This document shows, in pieces, positions 35,697 to 45,602 of a DNA stretch of 64,000 nt. The notes under the pieces were generated by a model. The model saw only the letters and a program-made list of their open reading frames with translations, did no database searches and was not told the origin of the DNA. This DNA comes from Bradyrhizobium tropiciagri. Lineage in GTDB: Bacteria; Pseudomonadota; Alphaproteobacteria; Rhizobiales; Xanthobacteraceae. The DNA is taken from NCBI RefSeq assembly GCF_001189845.1, contig NZ_LFLZ01000022.1:1-64000 (forward strand). Reading direction: 5' to 3'. The position numbers and the translations under genes are program-made. Each line of letters opens with the position of its first letter. The stretch's first letter is position 1.

Positions 35697-37159
35697 GTGT
35701 TTGGTAAGCGTAGCGGAAACGATGGGGATGTGCGGGCACCCAAGCCCGCTTTTCAGACGCCGGAGCCTGCCGGATCGTCGCCGATGGCGCGTGAGTCCGC
35801 CGCCCCCACGATATCGTCGCCGCCGCTGGCCCCGGCCAAGCCGTCGCCCGCTCCCGCCGTCGAAGCCCGCCGCTCCGACAATTACTATCAGGTCAAGGCG
35901 ACGATCTTCGGCGCCCTGATCGAGGCGATCGACCTTGCCCAGCTCGCCAAGCTGGATAGCGAGTCGGCGCGCGAGGAAATCCGCGACATCGTCAACGAGA
36001 TCATCGCGATCAAGAACATCGTGATGTCGATCGCCGAGCAGGAAGAGCTGCTCGACGACATCTGCAACGACGTGCTCGGCTACGGACCGCTCGAACCCCT
36101 GCTGTCGCGCGACGACATCGCCGACATCATGGTCAACGGCGCGGGCACGGTGTTCATCGAAGTCGCCGGCAAGATCCAGCGCACCGGCATCCGCTTTCGC
36201 GACAACCAGCAGCTTCTCAACATCTGCCAGCGCATCGTCAGCCAGGTTGGCCGGCGCGTCGACGAATCCTCGCCGATCTGCGACGCCCGCCTCGCCGACG
36301 GCTCGCGCGTCAACGCCATCGTGCCGCCGCTGGCGATCGACGGGCCCGCGCTCACCATCCGCAAATTCAAGAAGGACAAGCTGACGCTGGAGCAGCTCGT
36401 CAAGTTCGGCGCCATCACGCCGGAAGGGGCGACCATCCTGCAGATCATCGGCCGTGTCCGCTGCAACGTGATCATCTCGGGCGGTACCGGCTCGGGCAAG
36501 ACCACGCTGCTGAATTGCCTGACCAACTATATCGAGCACGACGAACGCATCATCACCTGCGAAGACGCCGCCGAACTTCAGCTGCAGCAGCCGCATGTGG
36601 TGCGGCTGGAAACCCGGCCGCCGAACATCGAAGGCGAGGGCCAGGTCACGATGCGCGAGCTGGTCCGCAACTGCCTGCGTATGCGTCCCGAGCGCATCAT
36701 CGTCGGCGAAGTCCGCGGACCCGAAGCGTTCGACCTGTTGCAGGCGATGAACACCGGCCACGACGGCTCGATGGGCACGCTGCATGCCAACAATCCCCGC
36801 GAAGCGCTGTCACGCTGCGAATCCATGATCACCATGGGCGGCTTCTCGCTTCCCTCACGCACCATTCGCGAGATGATCTGCGCCTCGGTCGACATCATCG
36901 TGCAGGCCGCGCGCCTGCGCGACGGTTCGCGCCGCATCACCACATCACCGAGGTGATGGGGATGGAAGGCGACACCATCATCACTCAGGACATCTTCCTC
37001 TACGACGTGGTCGGGGAAGACGCCAACGGCAAGATCATCGGCAAGCACCGCTCGACCGGCATCGGCCGGCCGCGCTTCTGGGAGCGGGCGCGCTACTACA
37101 ATGAAGAGAAGCGGCTTGCGGCGGCGCTGGACGCCTCCGACTCGCCGGCGCCGGTCTAG
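35697..37159 (+). pseudogene. cpaF: Pilus ATPase CpaF/TadA, frameshifted near the C-terminus
   Basis: Secretion ATPase powering Flp pilus assembly. Walker A SGGTGSGKTTLLN, Asp box with CEDAAELQLQQPHVVRLETRPPN, Walker B RPERIIVGEVRGPEA, and NTGHDGSMGTLHANNPREALSR. At 36940-36942 one C is missing (CGCATCACC-ACATCACC instead of ATCACCCACATC): the frame ends at 36956 with RRITTSPR, while the true C-terminus (HITEVMGMEGDTIITQDIFLYD to 37159) continues in the next frame. The rest is perfect, so a sequence error is likely. GTG start at 35697 with GGAG upstream. Confidence 0.92.
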
Positions 37160-37170
37160 GGGAGCGCAGG

Positions 37171-38148
37171 ATGCAGACGCAAACGCTCGCTCTGGCCTTC
37201 CTCGCCGCCACCACCGTGGGCGGCATCGCCTGGGTCTTCCTGTACCCGTACCTCTCGGGGGAGAAGAAGGCCGAGTCGCGCCGCGCATCGGTGGCGCGCA
37301 ACGAGCAGTCGACGACGCGCGGCAGTGAGCGCACGCAGCGCTCCCGCCGCGAGCAGGTCGAGGGATCGCTGAAGGAACTCGAGGCGCGGCGGCAGAAGGA
37401 CAAGAAGGTCCCGCTCGGCGTCCGCATCTCGCAGGCCGGGCTGGAGTGGTCCGAGCAGAAATTCTGGATGATCTCCGGCGGCCTCGGCCTGTTCGGGTTC
37501 GGCGTGGCCTTCATGGTCGGCGGAGGACTGCTCGGTGCGGCCGGCATCGGCTTCGCCATGGGTCTCGGCGCACCGCGCTGGCTGCTCGGCTTCTTGAAGA
37601 AGCGGCGGGAGAAGGCGTTCCTGAAGGCGCTGCCCGACGCCGTCGACGTCATCGTGCGCGGCATCAAGGCCGGCCTGCCGCTGTTCGAATCGCTCAAGGC
37701 GGTCGTCAACGACGCACCTGAGCCGCTGCGCAGCGAGTTCCTCGCGATCATCGAGACCCAGGCGATTGGCATGCCGCTCGGCGAGGCCTGCGCCCGGCTC
37801 TACGAACGCATGCCGCTGCCGGAGGCGAACTTCTTCGGCATCGTGATCGCGATCCAGCAGAAATCCGGCGGCAATTTGTCGGAAGCGCTCGGCAATTTGT
37901 CGCGGGTGTTGCGCGACCGCAAGAAGATGGCCGAGAAGATCCAGGCGATGTCGATGGAAGCGAAGGCCTCCGCCGCCATCATCGGCTCGCTGCCGCCGAT
38001 CGTGATGATCCTCGTGTTCCTCACGACGCCGGACTACATCGCCCTGCTATGGACGAACCCGATGGGCCAGCTGATGCTGGTTGGCTGCGCGCTCTGGATG
38101 ACGTGCGGCGTGCTGGTGATGAAGAAGATGATCAACTTCGATTTCTGA
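37171..38148 (+). CDS. tadB: Tad inner-membrane platform protein TadB
   Basis: 325 residues, T2SS-F-like: two N-terminal hydrophobic segments, then the GspF-type domain (FLKALPDAVDVIVRGIKAGLPLFESLKAVVNDAPEPLRSEF ... QQKSGGNLSEALGNLSRVLRDRKKMAEKIQAMSMEAKASA) and two C-terminal helices. Forms the platform with TadC. Eleven bases after cpaF. Confidence 0.95.
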   Translation: MQTQTLALAFLAATTVGGIAWVFLYPYLSGEKKAESRRASVARNEQSTTRGSERTQRSRREQVEGSLKELEARRQKDKKVPLGVRISQAGLEWSEQKFWMISGGLGLFGFGVAFMVGGGLLGAAGIGFAMGLGAPRWLLGFLKKRREKAFLKALPDAVDVIVRGIKAGLPLFESLKAVVNDAPEPLRSEFLAIIETQAIGMPLGEACARLYERMPLPEANFFGIVIAIQQKSGGNLSEALGNLSRVLRDRKKMAEKIQAMSMEAKASAAIIGSLPPIVMILVFLTTPDYIALLWTNPMGQLMLVGCALWMTCGVLVMKKMINFDF

Positions 38149-38157
38149 CGGTGCAGC

Positions 38158-39132
38158 ATGATTGATATTCTGGTTGCCAAGCTTCACGACGTCAGGTTCA
38201 TGACCATGCTGCTTGCCTTCTTCGCGGCAAGCGCGACGGTCTACACGCTGGTGATGCCGCTGCTCGCCGGCGGCGACCTCAACAAGCGCATGAAGGCCGT
38301 CGCCAGCGAGCGCGAACGCCTCCGGCAGCGCGAACGCGAACGCCTGGCCAAGTCGGAAAAGGTGACGCTGCGCCAGACGCCGCGGCAGGCCGTCTCCAAG
38401 ATGGTGGATGACCTGAACCTCACCAAATGGCTGGCTCAGGAAGCGGCGATCGAGAAGCTCGTGATGGCCGGCTATCGCGGCCACGCGCCGTATGTCTACT
38501 TCCTGGCAGCACGCGCGGTCACGCCGATCCTGATGCTGATCGGCGCAATCATCTACACGTTCTTCATCGCCGGCGCGACCTGGTCGCTGACACTCAAGAT
38601 CGGCATTTGCGTCGGCGCGGCCTATGCCGGCCTGCAGGCGCCGATGCTGTTCCTGAAGAATGCGATCTCCAAGCGCCAGCTCCAGATCAAGCGCGCTTTC
38701 CCTGATTCGCTCGACCTGCTGCTGATCTGCATCGAGTCGGGCATGTCGGTCGAGGTCGCGTTCCGCAAGGTCGCCAACGAGATCGCCGGACAGTCGATCG
38801 CGCTGTCGGAGGAGTTCGCGCTGACGACCGCGGAATTGTCCTACCTGCAGGACCGCAAGTCCGCCTACGAGAACCTTGCGCGCCGCACCGGCCTCGAAGG
38901 CGTGAAGTCGGTCTGCATGGCCTTGCAGCAATCCGAACGCTACGGCACGCCGCTCGGCCAGAGCCTGCGCGTGATGGCGCAGGAAAACCGCGACATGCGC
39001 ATGAACGAGGCCGAGAAGAAGGCCGCGGCGCTGCCACCCAAGCTGACCGTGCCGATGATCCTGTTCTTCCTGCCCTGCCTGTTCATCGTGATCCTCGGGC
39101 CGTCCTACATCAAGATCGCCACGATGCACTGA
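38158..39132 (+). CDS. tadC: Tad inner-membrane platform protein TadC
   Basis: 324 residues, second T2SS-F protein (KRAFPDSLDLLLICIESGMSVEVAFRKVANEIAGQS ... LARRTGLEGVKSVCMALQQSERYGTPLGQSLRVMAQENRDMRMNEAEKKAAALPPKLTVPMILFFLP). Partner of TadB; a terminator follows. Confidence 0.95.
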   Translation: MIDILVAKLHDVRFMTMLLAFFAASATVYTLVMPLLAGGDLNKRMKAVASERERLRQRERERLAKSEKVTLRQTPRQAVSKMVDDLNLTKWLAQEAAIEKLVMAGYRGHAPYVYFLAARAVTPILMLIGAIIYTFFIAGATWSLTLKIGICVGAAYAGLQAPMLFLKNAISKRQLQIKRAFPDSLDLLLICIESGMSVEVAFRKVANEIAGQSIALSEEFALTTAELSYLQDRKSAYENLARRTGLEGVKSVCMALQQSERYGTPLGQSLRVMAQENRDMRMNEAEKKAAALPPKLTVPMILFFLPCLFIVILGPSYIKIATMH

Positions 39133-39155
39133 GCTGCACAGCAGCGTCTACGAAG

Positions 39156-39186
39156 AGCGCCCGGCAATGCCGGGCGCTTTCTTTTG
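39156..39186 (+). terminator. Rho-independent terminator after tadC
   Basis: AGCGCCCGGC-AAT-GCCGGGCGCT then TTTCTTTT: ten perfect pairs and a T-rich tail. Ends the cpaA-tadC transcript before the convergent tadD. Confidence 0.92.
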
Positions 39187-39252
39187 TGAGCACATGAGCA
39201 CGATGCTTCGCGAGCTGAGAGCTTCGCTATCAAGCGCAATAGGCGTGGAGCG

Positions 39253-40050
39253 CTAGTCGTCCTTGGCGACGACAGGCGCAGCGCGCGATGCGGTCCGCGG
39301 CCCGTCCTTGCTGTTCAGCATATCGCGGAGATAGGCGACGTTGGCCGCCGCCTCTTCCGCCGGCAGGTCGGCCTTGACGATGGTTTCAGCCTCGGCGAAG
39401 CGGCCCTGCAGGCCGACGACCAGCGCAAGGTTCTGCCGGATGCGGGTGTCGGCGCGGGCGCTGGCATAGGCCTGGCGCAGCGTGTCTTCCGCCTTCGGCA
39501 ATTCCTTGGTCAACATGTAGGACAGGCCGAGATTGGACAGCACCGACGGCTCGTCCGGCGCCAGCCGCAGCGCGCTGGCGTAATAGCGCCGCGCTTCCTC
39601 GTGCCGGTTCAACTTGTCGAGCGTGGTGCCCTGCACCGACAGGATCCGCCAGTCCGGATTGTCCGGACTGTGCGCGCGGCTCAACACGTCGAATGCGGCC
39701 TGCGAATTGCCGTTGTCGGCGAGCGCGCGGCCATAGGCAGCGAGCAGCGGCTTGCTGCCGGGGCTGGCGAGCGTGGCCTGCTCCAGCACGGCGCAGGCCT
39801 GCGAGCGCTGCCCGGTCATGCGCAGCGCCTGACCGTAGGCGATCGCCGCGTCGACATCCTTGGGGTTCTTGCGATAGCGCTCGCCATAGAGCTCGACGGC
39901 TCGACGCGGATCGTCGGGCGTGGGATCCGGCCGCGACGCGATCGATCCGGTCACGTCGGACATCGTCTGGCAGCCGCCAAGCCCTGCGGCCAACAGCGCC
40001 ACAAAGGCTGCGGAAGCGAGATGCCGGGTCAAATTGGACTGTCGACGCAT
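39253..40050 (-). CDS. tadD: Tad locus TPR lipoprotein TadD
   Basis: 265 residues: lipobox LAAGLGGC after a hydrophobic signal, then tetratricopeptide repeats (about residues 50-235; e.g. DVDAAIAYGQALRMTGQRSQACAVLEQA, PSVLSNLGLSYMLTKELPKAEDTLRQA). Scaffold for secretin assembly in Tad systems. Convergent with tadC; GTG at 40065 is an alternative start. Confidence 0.9.
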   Translation of the reverse strand: MRRQSNLTRHLASAAFVALLAAGLGGCQTMSDVTGSIASRPDPTPDDPRRAVELYGERYRKNPKDVDAAIAYGQALRMTGQRSQACAVLEQATLASPGSKPLLAAYGRALADNGNSQAAFDVLSRAHSPDNPDWRILSVQGTTLDKLNRHEEARRYYASALRLAPDEPSVLSNLGLSYMLTKELPKAEDTLRQAYASARADTRIRQNLALVVGLQGRFAEAETIVKADLPAEEAAANVAYLRDMLNSKDGPRTASRAAPVVAKDD

Positions 40051-40258
40051 GGCACTGTGACTCACGAAATCGGGCGAATGGATCCAACTGAGCGTGCCAG
40101 CAATAGACTGTTAACCCTAACGTCTGGTTAACTGGCGCGGTCAGGGATCGGCGCGCCCGGTTCCAATGCCGCAGGTCACGTCAACCGCGGGCGCGCTACC
40201 ATCCGCCATGAAAGGCGTGTAGTAGCCAACCAACGACGCCAGAACAGCCGAGAGCCGC

Positions 40259-41637
40259 ATGCCATCCGTGTTCGAGACCGCACCCACGACCGCCGTCACG
40301 CCGATCACTTTCGTTACAAGGGCGACATGGGATGCGATCCGCAGCGAATTGCCGGCGCCGGCGCGCCAGTTCGCCGAGGCCAATGGCTTTGAGGCCAAGC
40401 CCGGCAAATCCCTTGCCTTGCCGGCGGCTGACGGCGGCATCGCGCAGGTGCTGTTCGGCCTCGAGGATTCCGATCACAAGGCGCGCGATCCGTTCCGGCC
40501 CGGCGCCCTTCCAGGCCTGCTGCCGCCGGGCGTCTACCGCTTTGCCAATGCGCCGCAGGACACGCGGCTTGCCGCGCTCGCCTTCGCGCTCGGCTGCTAC
40601 CGTTTCGGCCGCTATCGCAAGAACAAGGCCCCCGAGGTTCGCCTGGTGCCGCCCGATGGCGTCGACGCACCGAGATCGCGCGGATCGCGGATGCCGCGGC
40701 GTTGGCGCGCGATCTCATCAACACGCCGTCCAACGACATGGGCCCGGCCGAGCTCGCCGAGGTGGCGCGCGATCTCGCAAGCCGGTTCGGCGCGACTTTC
40801 AATTGCATCGATGGCGACGAGCTCGCGCAGAACTTCCCGCTGATCCACGCCGTCGGCATGGCCTCGACGCGCGCGCCGCGGCTGATCGATCTCAGCTGGG
40901 GCGATCCGGCCCATCCAAAGGTGACGCTGGTCGGCAAGGGCGTCTGCTTCGACACCGGCGGGCTCGATCTCAAGCCGTCGAGCGGCATGCTGATCATGAA
41001 GAAGGACATGGGCGGCGCCGCCAACGTGCTGGCGCTGGCACAGATGGTGATGGACGCGAAGCTGAAGGTGCGGCTGCGCGTGCTGATCCCGGCGGTCGAG
41101 AACGCGGTTGCCGGCAACGCGTTCCGCCCGCTCGACATCTTCAAGTCGCGCAAGGGCATCACCGTCGAGATCGGCAACACCGACGCCGAGGGGCGGCTGG
41201 TGCTCGCCGACGCGCTGGCGCTGGCCGACGAGGAGACGCCGGATCTCCTGGTCGATCTCGGCACGCTGACCGGCGCTGCGCGCGTGGCGCTGGGCCCCGA
41301 TTTGCCGCCATTCTACACCAATGACGAGGCGCTCGCCGCTGACGTCGCAGCTCACGCAAAGGACGAGAACGACCCGTTGTGGCGGATGCCGCTATGGCCG
41401 GCCTACGATGCCTGGCTCGACTCCAAGACCGCTGACATCACCAACGCGCCGTCAGGCGGCTTCGCGGGCTCGATCACCTGCGCGCTGTTCCTGCAGCGCT
41501 TCGTCGAGCACGCCAGGAGCTGGCTGCATGTCGACATCTACGGCTGGACGCCATCGGCAAAGCCCGGCCGCCCCGAGGGCGGCGAGTGCCAGGCCGCGCG
41601 CGCGATCTACAAATTGCTGAGCCAGCGTTATGGATGA
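40259..41637 (+). pseudogene. Leucyl aminopeptidase (M17), frameshifted
   Basis: M17 metallopeptidase. The catalytic half is complete: LVGKGVCFDTGGLDLKPSSGMLIMKKDMGGAA (metal Lys/Asp), NTDAEGRLVLADAL (signature), GTLTGAARVALGP. The N-terminal domain runs from the ATG at 40259 to about 40668, where one G is missing (GACGC-ACCGAG for GACGCGACCGAG), throwing the frame off; the catalytic part continues in another frame to 41637. Reads as one ~458-residue enzyme if repaired. Both halves keep normal coding signal, so error is likely. Overlaps the next gene by 8 bases. Confidence 0.9.
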
Positions 41638-42472
41638 TCCCCGCCTCACTCCCGCCCGCGACGACGCCGCCGCGAAATATCTCGAGGGCAAGGTCAAGGC
41701 TGCGCGCTTCGTCGAAGGCGAGACCTTCGAGGTCGTTGACGCCATCGCGCCGCTGCGGCGGACGCCGGCGGCCGATGCCGAACAGATGACGCAGGCGCTA
41801 AGAGGCGAGCGCGTCACGGTGTATGACCGCAACGGCGAAGGCTGGGCCTGGGGTCAGCTCGCCGATGACGGATATGTCGGCTGGATTCCCGGGGCCGCGC
41901 TGGCCAAGCCCGGCGCCGCAGCCACCCACAAGGTGACGGCCCTGCGCACGCTGGCGTTCCCGGGACCGTCGATCAAGCTGCCGCCGGTCGAGGCGCTGGC
42001 GATGGGGAGCAAGCTCGCAATCGTCCATGAGGACGGCGCCTTCGCGGTGACCCGCGACGGTTGGCATCTGCCGCATCAGCATCTCGCGCCGCTCGACGCG
42101 ATGGCGCAGGACTTCGTCGCCATCGCCGAGCAATTCGTCGGCACGCCCTATCTGTGGGGCGGCAAGTCCAGTCTCGGCATCGACTGCTCCGGCCTGGTGC
42201 AGATCGCGCTGACCGCCGCCGGTACCGGCTGCCCGCGCGACAGCGACATGCAGCAGGAAGGGCTCGGCCGCGAATTGACTACAGCGGAATCCAGGCATCT
42301 GCAGCGCGGCGACCTGATCTTCTGGAAGGGCCATGTCGCAATTGCGCGCGATGCGACCACGATCGTGCACGCCAACGCGCATCACATGGCTACCGCGGTG
42401 GAGAACACGCAGGCTGCGATCGCGCGGATCAAGGCCGCCGGCAGCGAGGTGCTGGCGATCAAGCGGCTTTAA
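41630..42472 (+). CDS. SH3-NlpC/P60 cell-wall peptidase
   Basis: 280 residues: N-terminal SH3-like region (FEVVDAIAPLRRTPAADAEQMTQALRGERVTVYDRNGEGWAWGQLADDGYVGWIP), then an NlpC/P60 domain with catalytic Cys in GIDCSGLVQ, His in GHVAIA and a third polar residue in VHANAHH. Similar enzymes cut gamma-D-Glu-diamino acid bonds of peptidoglycan peptides. No signal peptide is seen, fitting a cytoplasmic role in muropeptide recycling beside an aminopeptidase; the ATG lies inside the M17 end, so the two are coupled. Confidence 0.92.
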   Translation: MDDPRLTPARDDAAAKYLEGKVKAARFVEGETFEVVDAIAPLRRTPAADAEQMTQALRGERVTVYDRNGEGWAWGQLADDGYVGWIPGAALAKPGAAATHKVTALRTLAFPGPSIKLPPVEALAMGSKLAIVHEDGAFAVTRDGWHLPHQHLAPLDAMAQDFVAIAEQFVGTPYLWGGKSSLGIDCSGLVQIALTAAGTGCPRDSDMQQEGLGRELTTAESRHLQRGDLIFWKGHVAIARDATTIVHANAHHMATAVENTQAAIARIKAAGSEVLAIKRL

Positions 42473-42485
42473 GCAAGATCCATCC

Positions 42486-42587
42486 CCGTCATCCTGAGGA
42501 GCGCGAAGCGCGTCTCGAAGGATCGACGGCCCCAACCGGGCCACGCATCCTTCGAGGCTCGCTTCGCTCGCACCTCAGGACGACGTG
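42486..42587. repeat. Palindromic repeat, family B (copy 2)
   Basis: CCGTCATCCTGAGG ... CCTCAGGACGACG with inner CTCGAAGGAT / ATCCTTCGAG arms; same family as 8141-8267. Confidence 0.85.
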
Positions 42588-42605
42588 GACGAGAACCGAG
42601 ACGTT

Positions 42606-42690
42606 GTAGGATGGGTAGAGCGCAGCGAAACCCATCAAGCTCCAACCGCGCGGCGAAGTGATGGGTTTCGCTTCGCTCTACCCATCCTAC
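42606..42690. repeat. Long near-perfect palindrome, family C
   Basis: GTAGGATGGGTAGAGCG ... CGCTCTACCCATCCTAC, arms of about 30 bases with few mismatches around a short GC-rich centre. Only copy in the window. Confidence 0.88.
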
Positions 42691-42696
42691 TGATCT

Positions 42697-42782
42697 GTCA
42701 TTCCCGGGTGCGCAATTGCGCACCTGAGGGCGACGCGTGGCGTCGAGCCCGGAACCCATCGGGCCGCGCGCCCCGGAATGAC
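42697..42782. repeat. Palindromic repeat, family D (copy 2)
   Basis: GTCATTCCCGGG ... CCCCGGAATGAC with an inner GTGCGCAATTGCGCAC stem. Third of three unrelated palindromes packed between two convergent genes. Confidence 0.85.
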
Positions 42783-42788
42783 ACCGGA

Positions 42789-44414
42789 TTACGTCGCCAC
42801 CGTCCCGTCGCCGGCCGCTTCGATGCGGAACGCGGCGGCGAACAGCGCGCGGGTGTAGTCGCTCTTCGGATTCTTGAACAGCTCGGAGGCCGGCCCCTCC
42901 TCCTCGACCTTGCCGGATTTCATCACGATCAAATGGCTCGCCAGCGAGGCGACCACGCGCAGATCGTGCGAGATGAACATGTAGGTGAGGTCGCGCTTGC
43001 GCTGCAAATCGCGCAACAGGTCGACCATCTGGGCCTGCAGCAGCATGTCGAGCGCTGAGGTCGGTTCGTCCAGCACCACGAAGTTCGGCTCCAGCACGAC
43101 CGCGCGCGCGATCGAGATGCGCTGGCGTTGGCCGCCGGAGAATTCGTGCGGATAACGGAAGCGCCAGTCGGGATCGAGCCCGACATCCTTCAATGCCTTG
43201 ATCACCCGCGCCTCGCGCTCCTCGCGCGACAGCTGCTCCTGATGCACTTCGAGCCCCTCGGCGATGATGTCGGCGACCGACATGCGCGGGCTGAGCGAGC
43301 CGAACGGGTCCTGGAACACGATCTGCATGTCGCGGCGGAATGGCCGCATCTGCTTGAAGCGCAGGCCCTGGATGTCCTTGCCGAGGAACACGATCGGACC
43401 ATCGGACGAGATCAGCCGGAGCAGCGCCAGCCCAAGCGTGGTCTTGCCGGAGCCGGATTCGCCGACCACGCCGAGCGTCTCGCCCTTGCGCACCGCGAGG
43501 CTGACGCCATCGACCGCCTTGATATGGCCGACGGTCGAGCGCAGCAGCCCGCGCTTGATCGGAAACCAGACCTTGAGATTGTCGGCCGACATCACGACCT
43601 CGGCGCCTGGCTGCGGCGGCGCCGGATCGGGCTTCGGCTCGGCCGCCAGCAGCGCCTTGGTGTAGGCGTGCTTCGGCGCGGTGAAGACCTGCTCGACCGG
43701 GCCCTGCTCGACGATCTTGCCGTTGTTCATCACGCAGACCGTGTCGGCGATGCGACGGACGATGCCGAGGTCGTGGGTGATGAACAGCAGGCTCATGCCG
43801 AGCCGGGCGCGGATCTCAGCGAGCAGCGCCAGGATCTGCGCCTGCACGGTGACGTCGAGCGCCGTGGTCGGCTCGTCCGCGATCAACAGATCGGGCTCGT
43901 TGGCGAGCGCCATCGCGATCATCACGCGCTGGCGCTGGCCGCCGGACAATTGGTGCGGATAACTCTTGAGCCGCGTCTCCGGCTCGGGGATGCCGACCTG
44001 GCCGAGCAATTCCAGCGTCCGCGCCCGCGCCGCCGCACCGCTGACGCCCCGATGCAGCGACAGGATCTCGCCGATCTGGGTCTCGATGGTCTGGAGCGGA
44101 TTGAGCGAGGTCATCGGCTCCTGGAAGATGATCGAGATGTCGTTGCCGCGGACCTCGCGCATCTCCTGATCGGATGCGGCCAGGAGATCGCGGCCGCGGA
44201 ACCGGATCGCGCCAGAAGGATGCGAGGCCGTCGGATAGGGCAGCAGCTTCAACACCGACAGCGCGCTGACGGATTTTCCCGAACCGGATTCACCGACCAG
44301 CGCGACGCATTCGCCGCGCTTGATCGAAAACGAGATGCCGTCCACCGCAACCGAACGGCCGAAGGCGACCGAGAGGTCGCTGACATCGAGCAAAGGCTGG
44401 TTGGTCGCGTCCAT
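42789..44414 (-). CDS. yejF: Peptide ABC transporter, double ATPase subunit (YejF-like)
   Basis: 541 residues with two ABC domains. First: GESGSGKSVSAL, LSGGQRQRVMIAMAL, LLIADEPTTALD. Second: GESGSGKTTLGLALLRL, FSGGQRQRISIARAV, FVVLDEPTSALD. Fused ATPases of this type power YejABEF-class uptake of oligopeptides (microcin C in E. coli). Starts 3 bases after yejE. Confidence 0.94.
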   Translation of the reverse strand: MDATNQPLLDVSDLSVAFGRSVAVDGISFSIKRGECVALVGESGSGKSVSALSVLKLLPYPTASHPSGAIRFRGRDLLAASDQEMREVRGNDISIIFQEPMTSLNPLQTIETQIGEILSLHRGVSGAAARARTLELLGQVGIPEPETRLKSYPHQLSGGQRQRVMIAMALANEPDLLIADEPTTALDVTVQAQILALLAEIRARLGMSLLFITHDLGIVRRIADTVCVMNNGKIVEQGPVEQVFTAPKHAYTKALLAAEPKPDPAPPQPGAEVVMSADNLKVWFPIKRGLLRSTVGHIKAVDGVSLAVRKGETLGVVGESGSGKTTLGLALLRLISSDGPIVFLGKDIQGLRFKQMRPFRRDMQIVFQDPFGSLSPRMSVADIIAEGLEVHQEQLSREEREARVIKALKDVGLDPDWRFRYPHEFSGGQRQRISIARAVVLEPNFVVLDEPTSALDMLLQAQMVDLLRDLQRKRDLTYMFISHDLRVVASLASHLIVMKSGKVEEEGPASELFKNPKSDYTRALFAAAFRIEAAGDGTVAT

Positions 44415-44417
44415 CCG

Positions 44418-45602
44418 TCAGCCCTTCGAGAACGTCTTGCGCGGATCGAAGGCGTCGCGCGCGGCTTCGCCGATGAAGATCAGCAGCGACAGCATGATCG
44501 CGACCGAGAAGAAGCCGGTGAGGCCGAGCCACGGCGCCTGCACATTGGCCTTGCCCTGCGACAGCAATTCACCGAGCGAGGGCGAGCCGGGCGGCAAGCC
44601 GAAGCCGAGGAAATCCAGCGCCGTCAGCGTCATCACCGAGGACGAGACGATGAAGGGCAGGAACGTCATGGTCGCGACCATCGCGTTCGGCAGCAAATGG
44701 CGGAACATGATCTTGCCGTTGGAGACGCCGAGCGCGCGCGCCGCCTGGATATACTCGAAATTGCGGCCGCGCAGGAATTCGGCGCGCACCAGGCCGACCA
44801 GCGAAACCCACGAGAACAGCAGGAGGATGCCGAGCAGGATGAAGAAGCCCGGCGGCAACACCGCCGAGATGATCAATAGCAGGTAGAGCGAGGGGATCGC
44901 GGTCCAGATCTCGATCAGCCGCTGGAAGATCAAATCGGTCCAGCCGCCGAAATAGCCCTGCACGCCGCCGGCGGCGATGCCGATGATCGAGGACAGGATG
45001 GTCAACGTCAGGCCGAACAGCACCGAGATGCGGAAGCCGTAGATCAGCCGCGCAACGACGTCGCGGCCCTGATCGTCGGTGCCGAGCCAATTGTATTCGA
45101 GGTCGCGGCAGCCGGTCAGCCCCTTCCGCTTCACCACGTCCGCGCACTGCTTCTCGGTCAAGAGCCAGGTCGGCTTCGACGGCACCGCCGTCGGCGGGTC
45201 GAGGTTGCGGCTGTCATAGGAATAACGGATCGGCGGCCAGATCATGCTGCCGCCCTTGGCGGCGATCTGCTTCTGCAAGTAGGGATCGCGATAATCGGCC
45301 GCGGTCTCGAAATCGCCGCCGAAGGTGGTCTCGGCATAGGTGAAGATCACCGGCCAGTACAGACGACCGTCGTATTTGACGAGCAGCGGCTTGTCGTTGG
45401 CAATGAAATTGGCGAACAGCGACGCCACGAACAGGAAGAGGAATATCCAGAACGACCAGTAGCCGCGGCGATTCGCCTTGAAGTTCTGCCAGCGCCGCCT
45501 GTTCAGCGGCGACGGCGAAAAGCCGTGGCGCGTGGCGGGCACGGCCTCGCCGAGCGGCGATTGCGTCGAGGTCTCGACCGGCTGGGGCGCGAGCAGCGTC
45601 AT
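44418..45602 (-). CDS. yejE: Peptide ABC transporter permease (YejE-like)
   Basis: About 394 residues. The N-terminal helix is followed by a long periplasmic loop, then the permease core with EAA-type loop (ARALGVSNGKIMFRHLLPNAM). LEYNWLGTDDQGRDVVARLIYGFRISVLFG is typical of DppC/YejE proteins. ATG at 45602 shares its A with the yejB stop. Confidence 0.94.
   Translation of the reverse strand: MTLLAPQPVETSTQSPLGEAVPATRHGFSPSPLNRRRWQNFKANRRGYWSFWIFLFLFVASLFANFIANDKPLLVKYDGRLYWPVIFTYAETTFGGDFETAADYRDPYLQKQIAAKGGSMIWPPIRYSYDSRNLDPPTAVPSKPTWLLTEKQCADVVKRKGLTGCRDLEYNWLGTDDQGRDVVARLIYGFRISVLFGLTLTILSSIIGIAAGGVQGYFGGWTDLIFQRLIEIWTAIPSLYLLLIISAVLPPGFFILLGILLLFSWVSLVGLVRAEFLRGRNFEYIQAARALGVSNGKIMFRHLLPNAMVATMTFLPFIVSSSVMTLTALDFLGFGLPPGSPSLGELLSQGKANVQAPWLGLTGFFSVAIMLSLLIFIGEAARDAFDPRKTFSKG

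Noticed and set aside
43128..44879. 583-codon open frame on the plus strand
   Set aside because: Antisense to yejF and yejE, which have full ABC and permease motifs.
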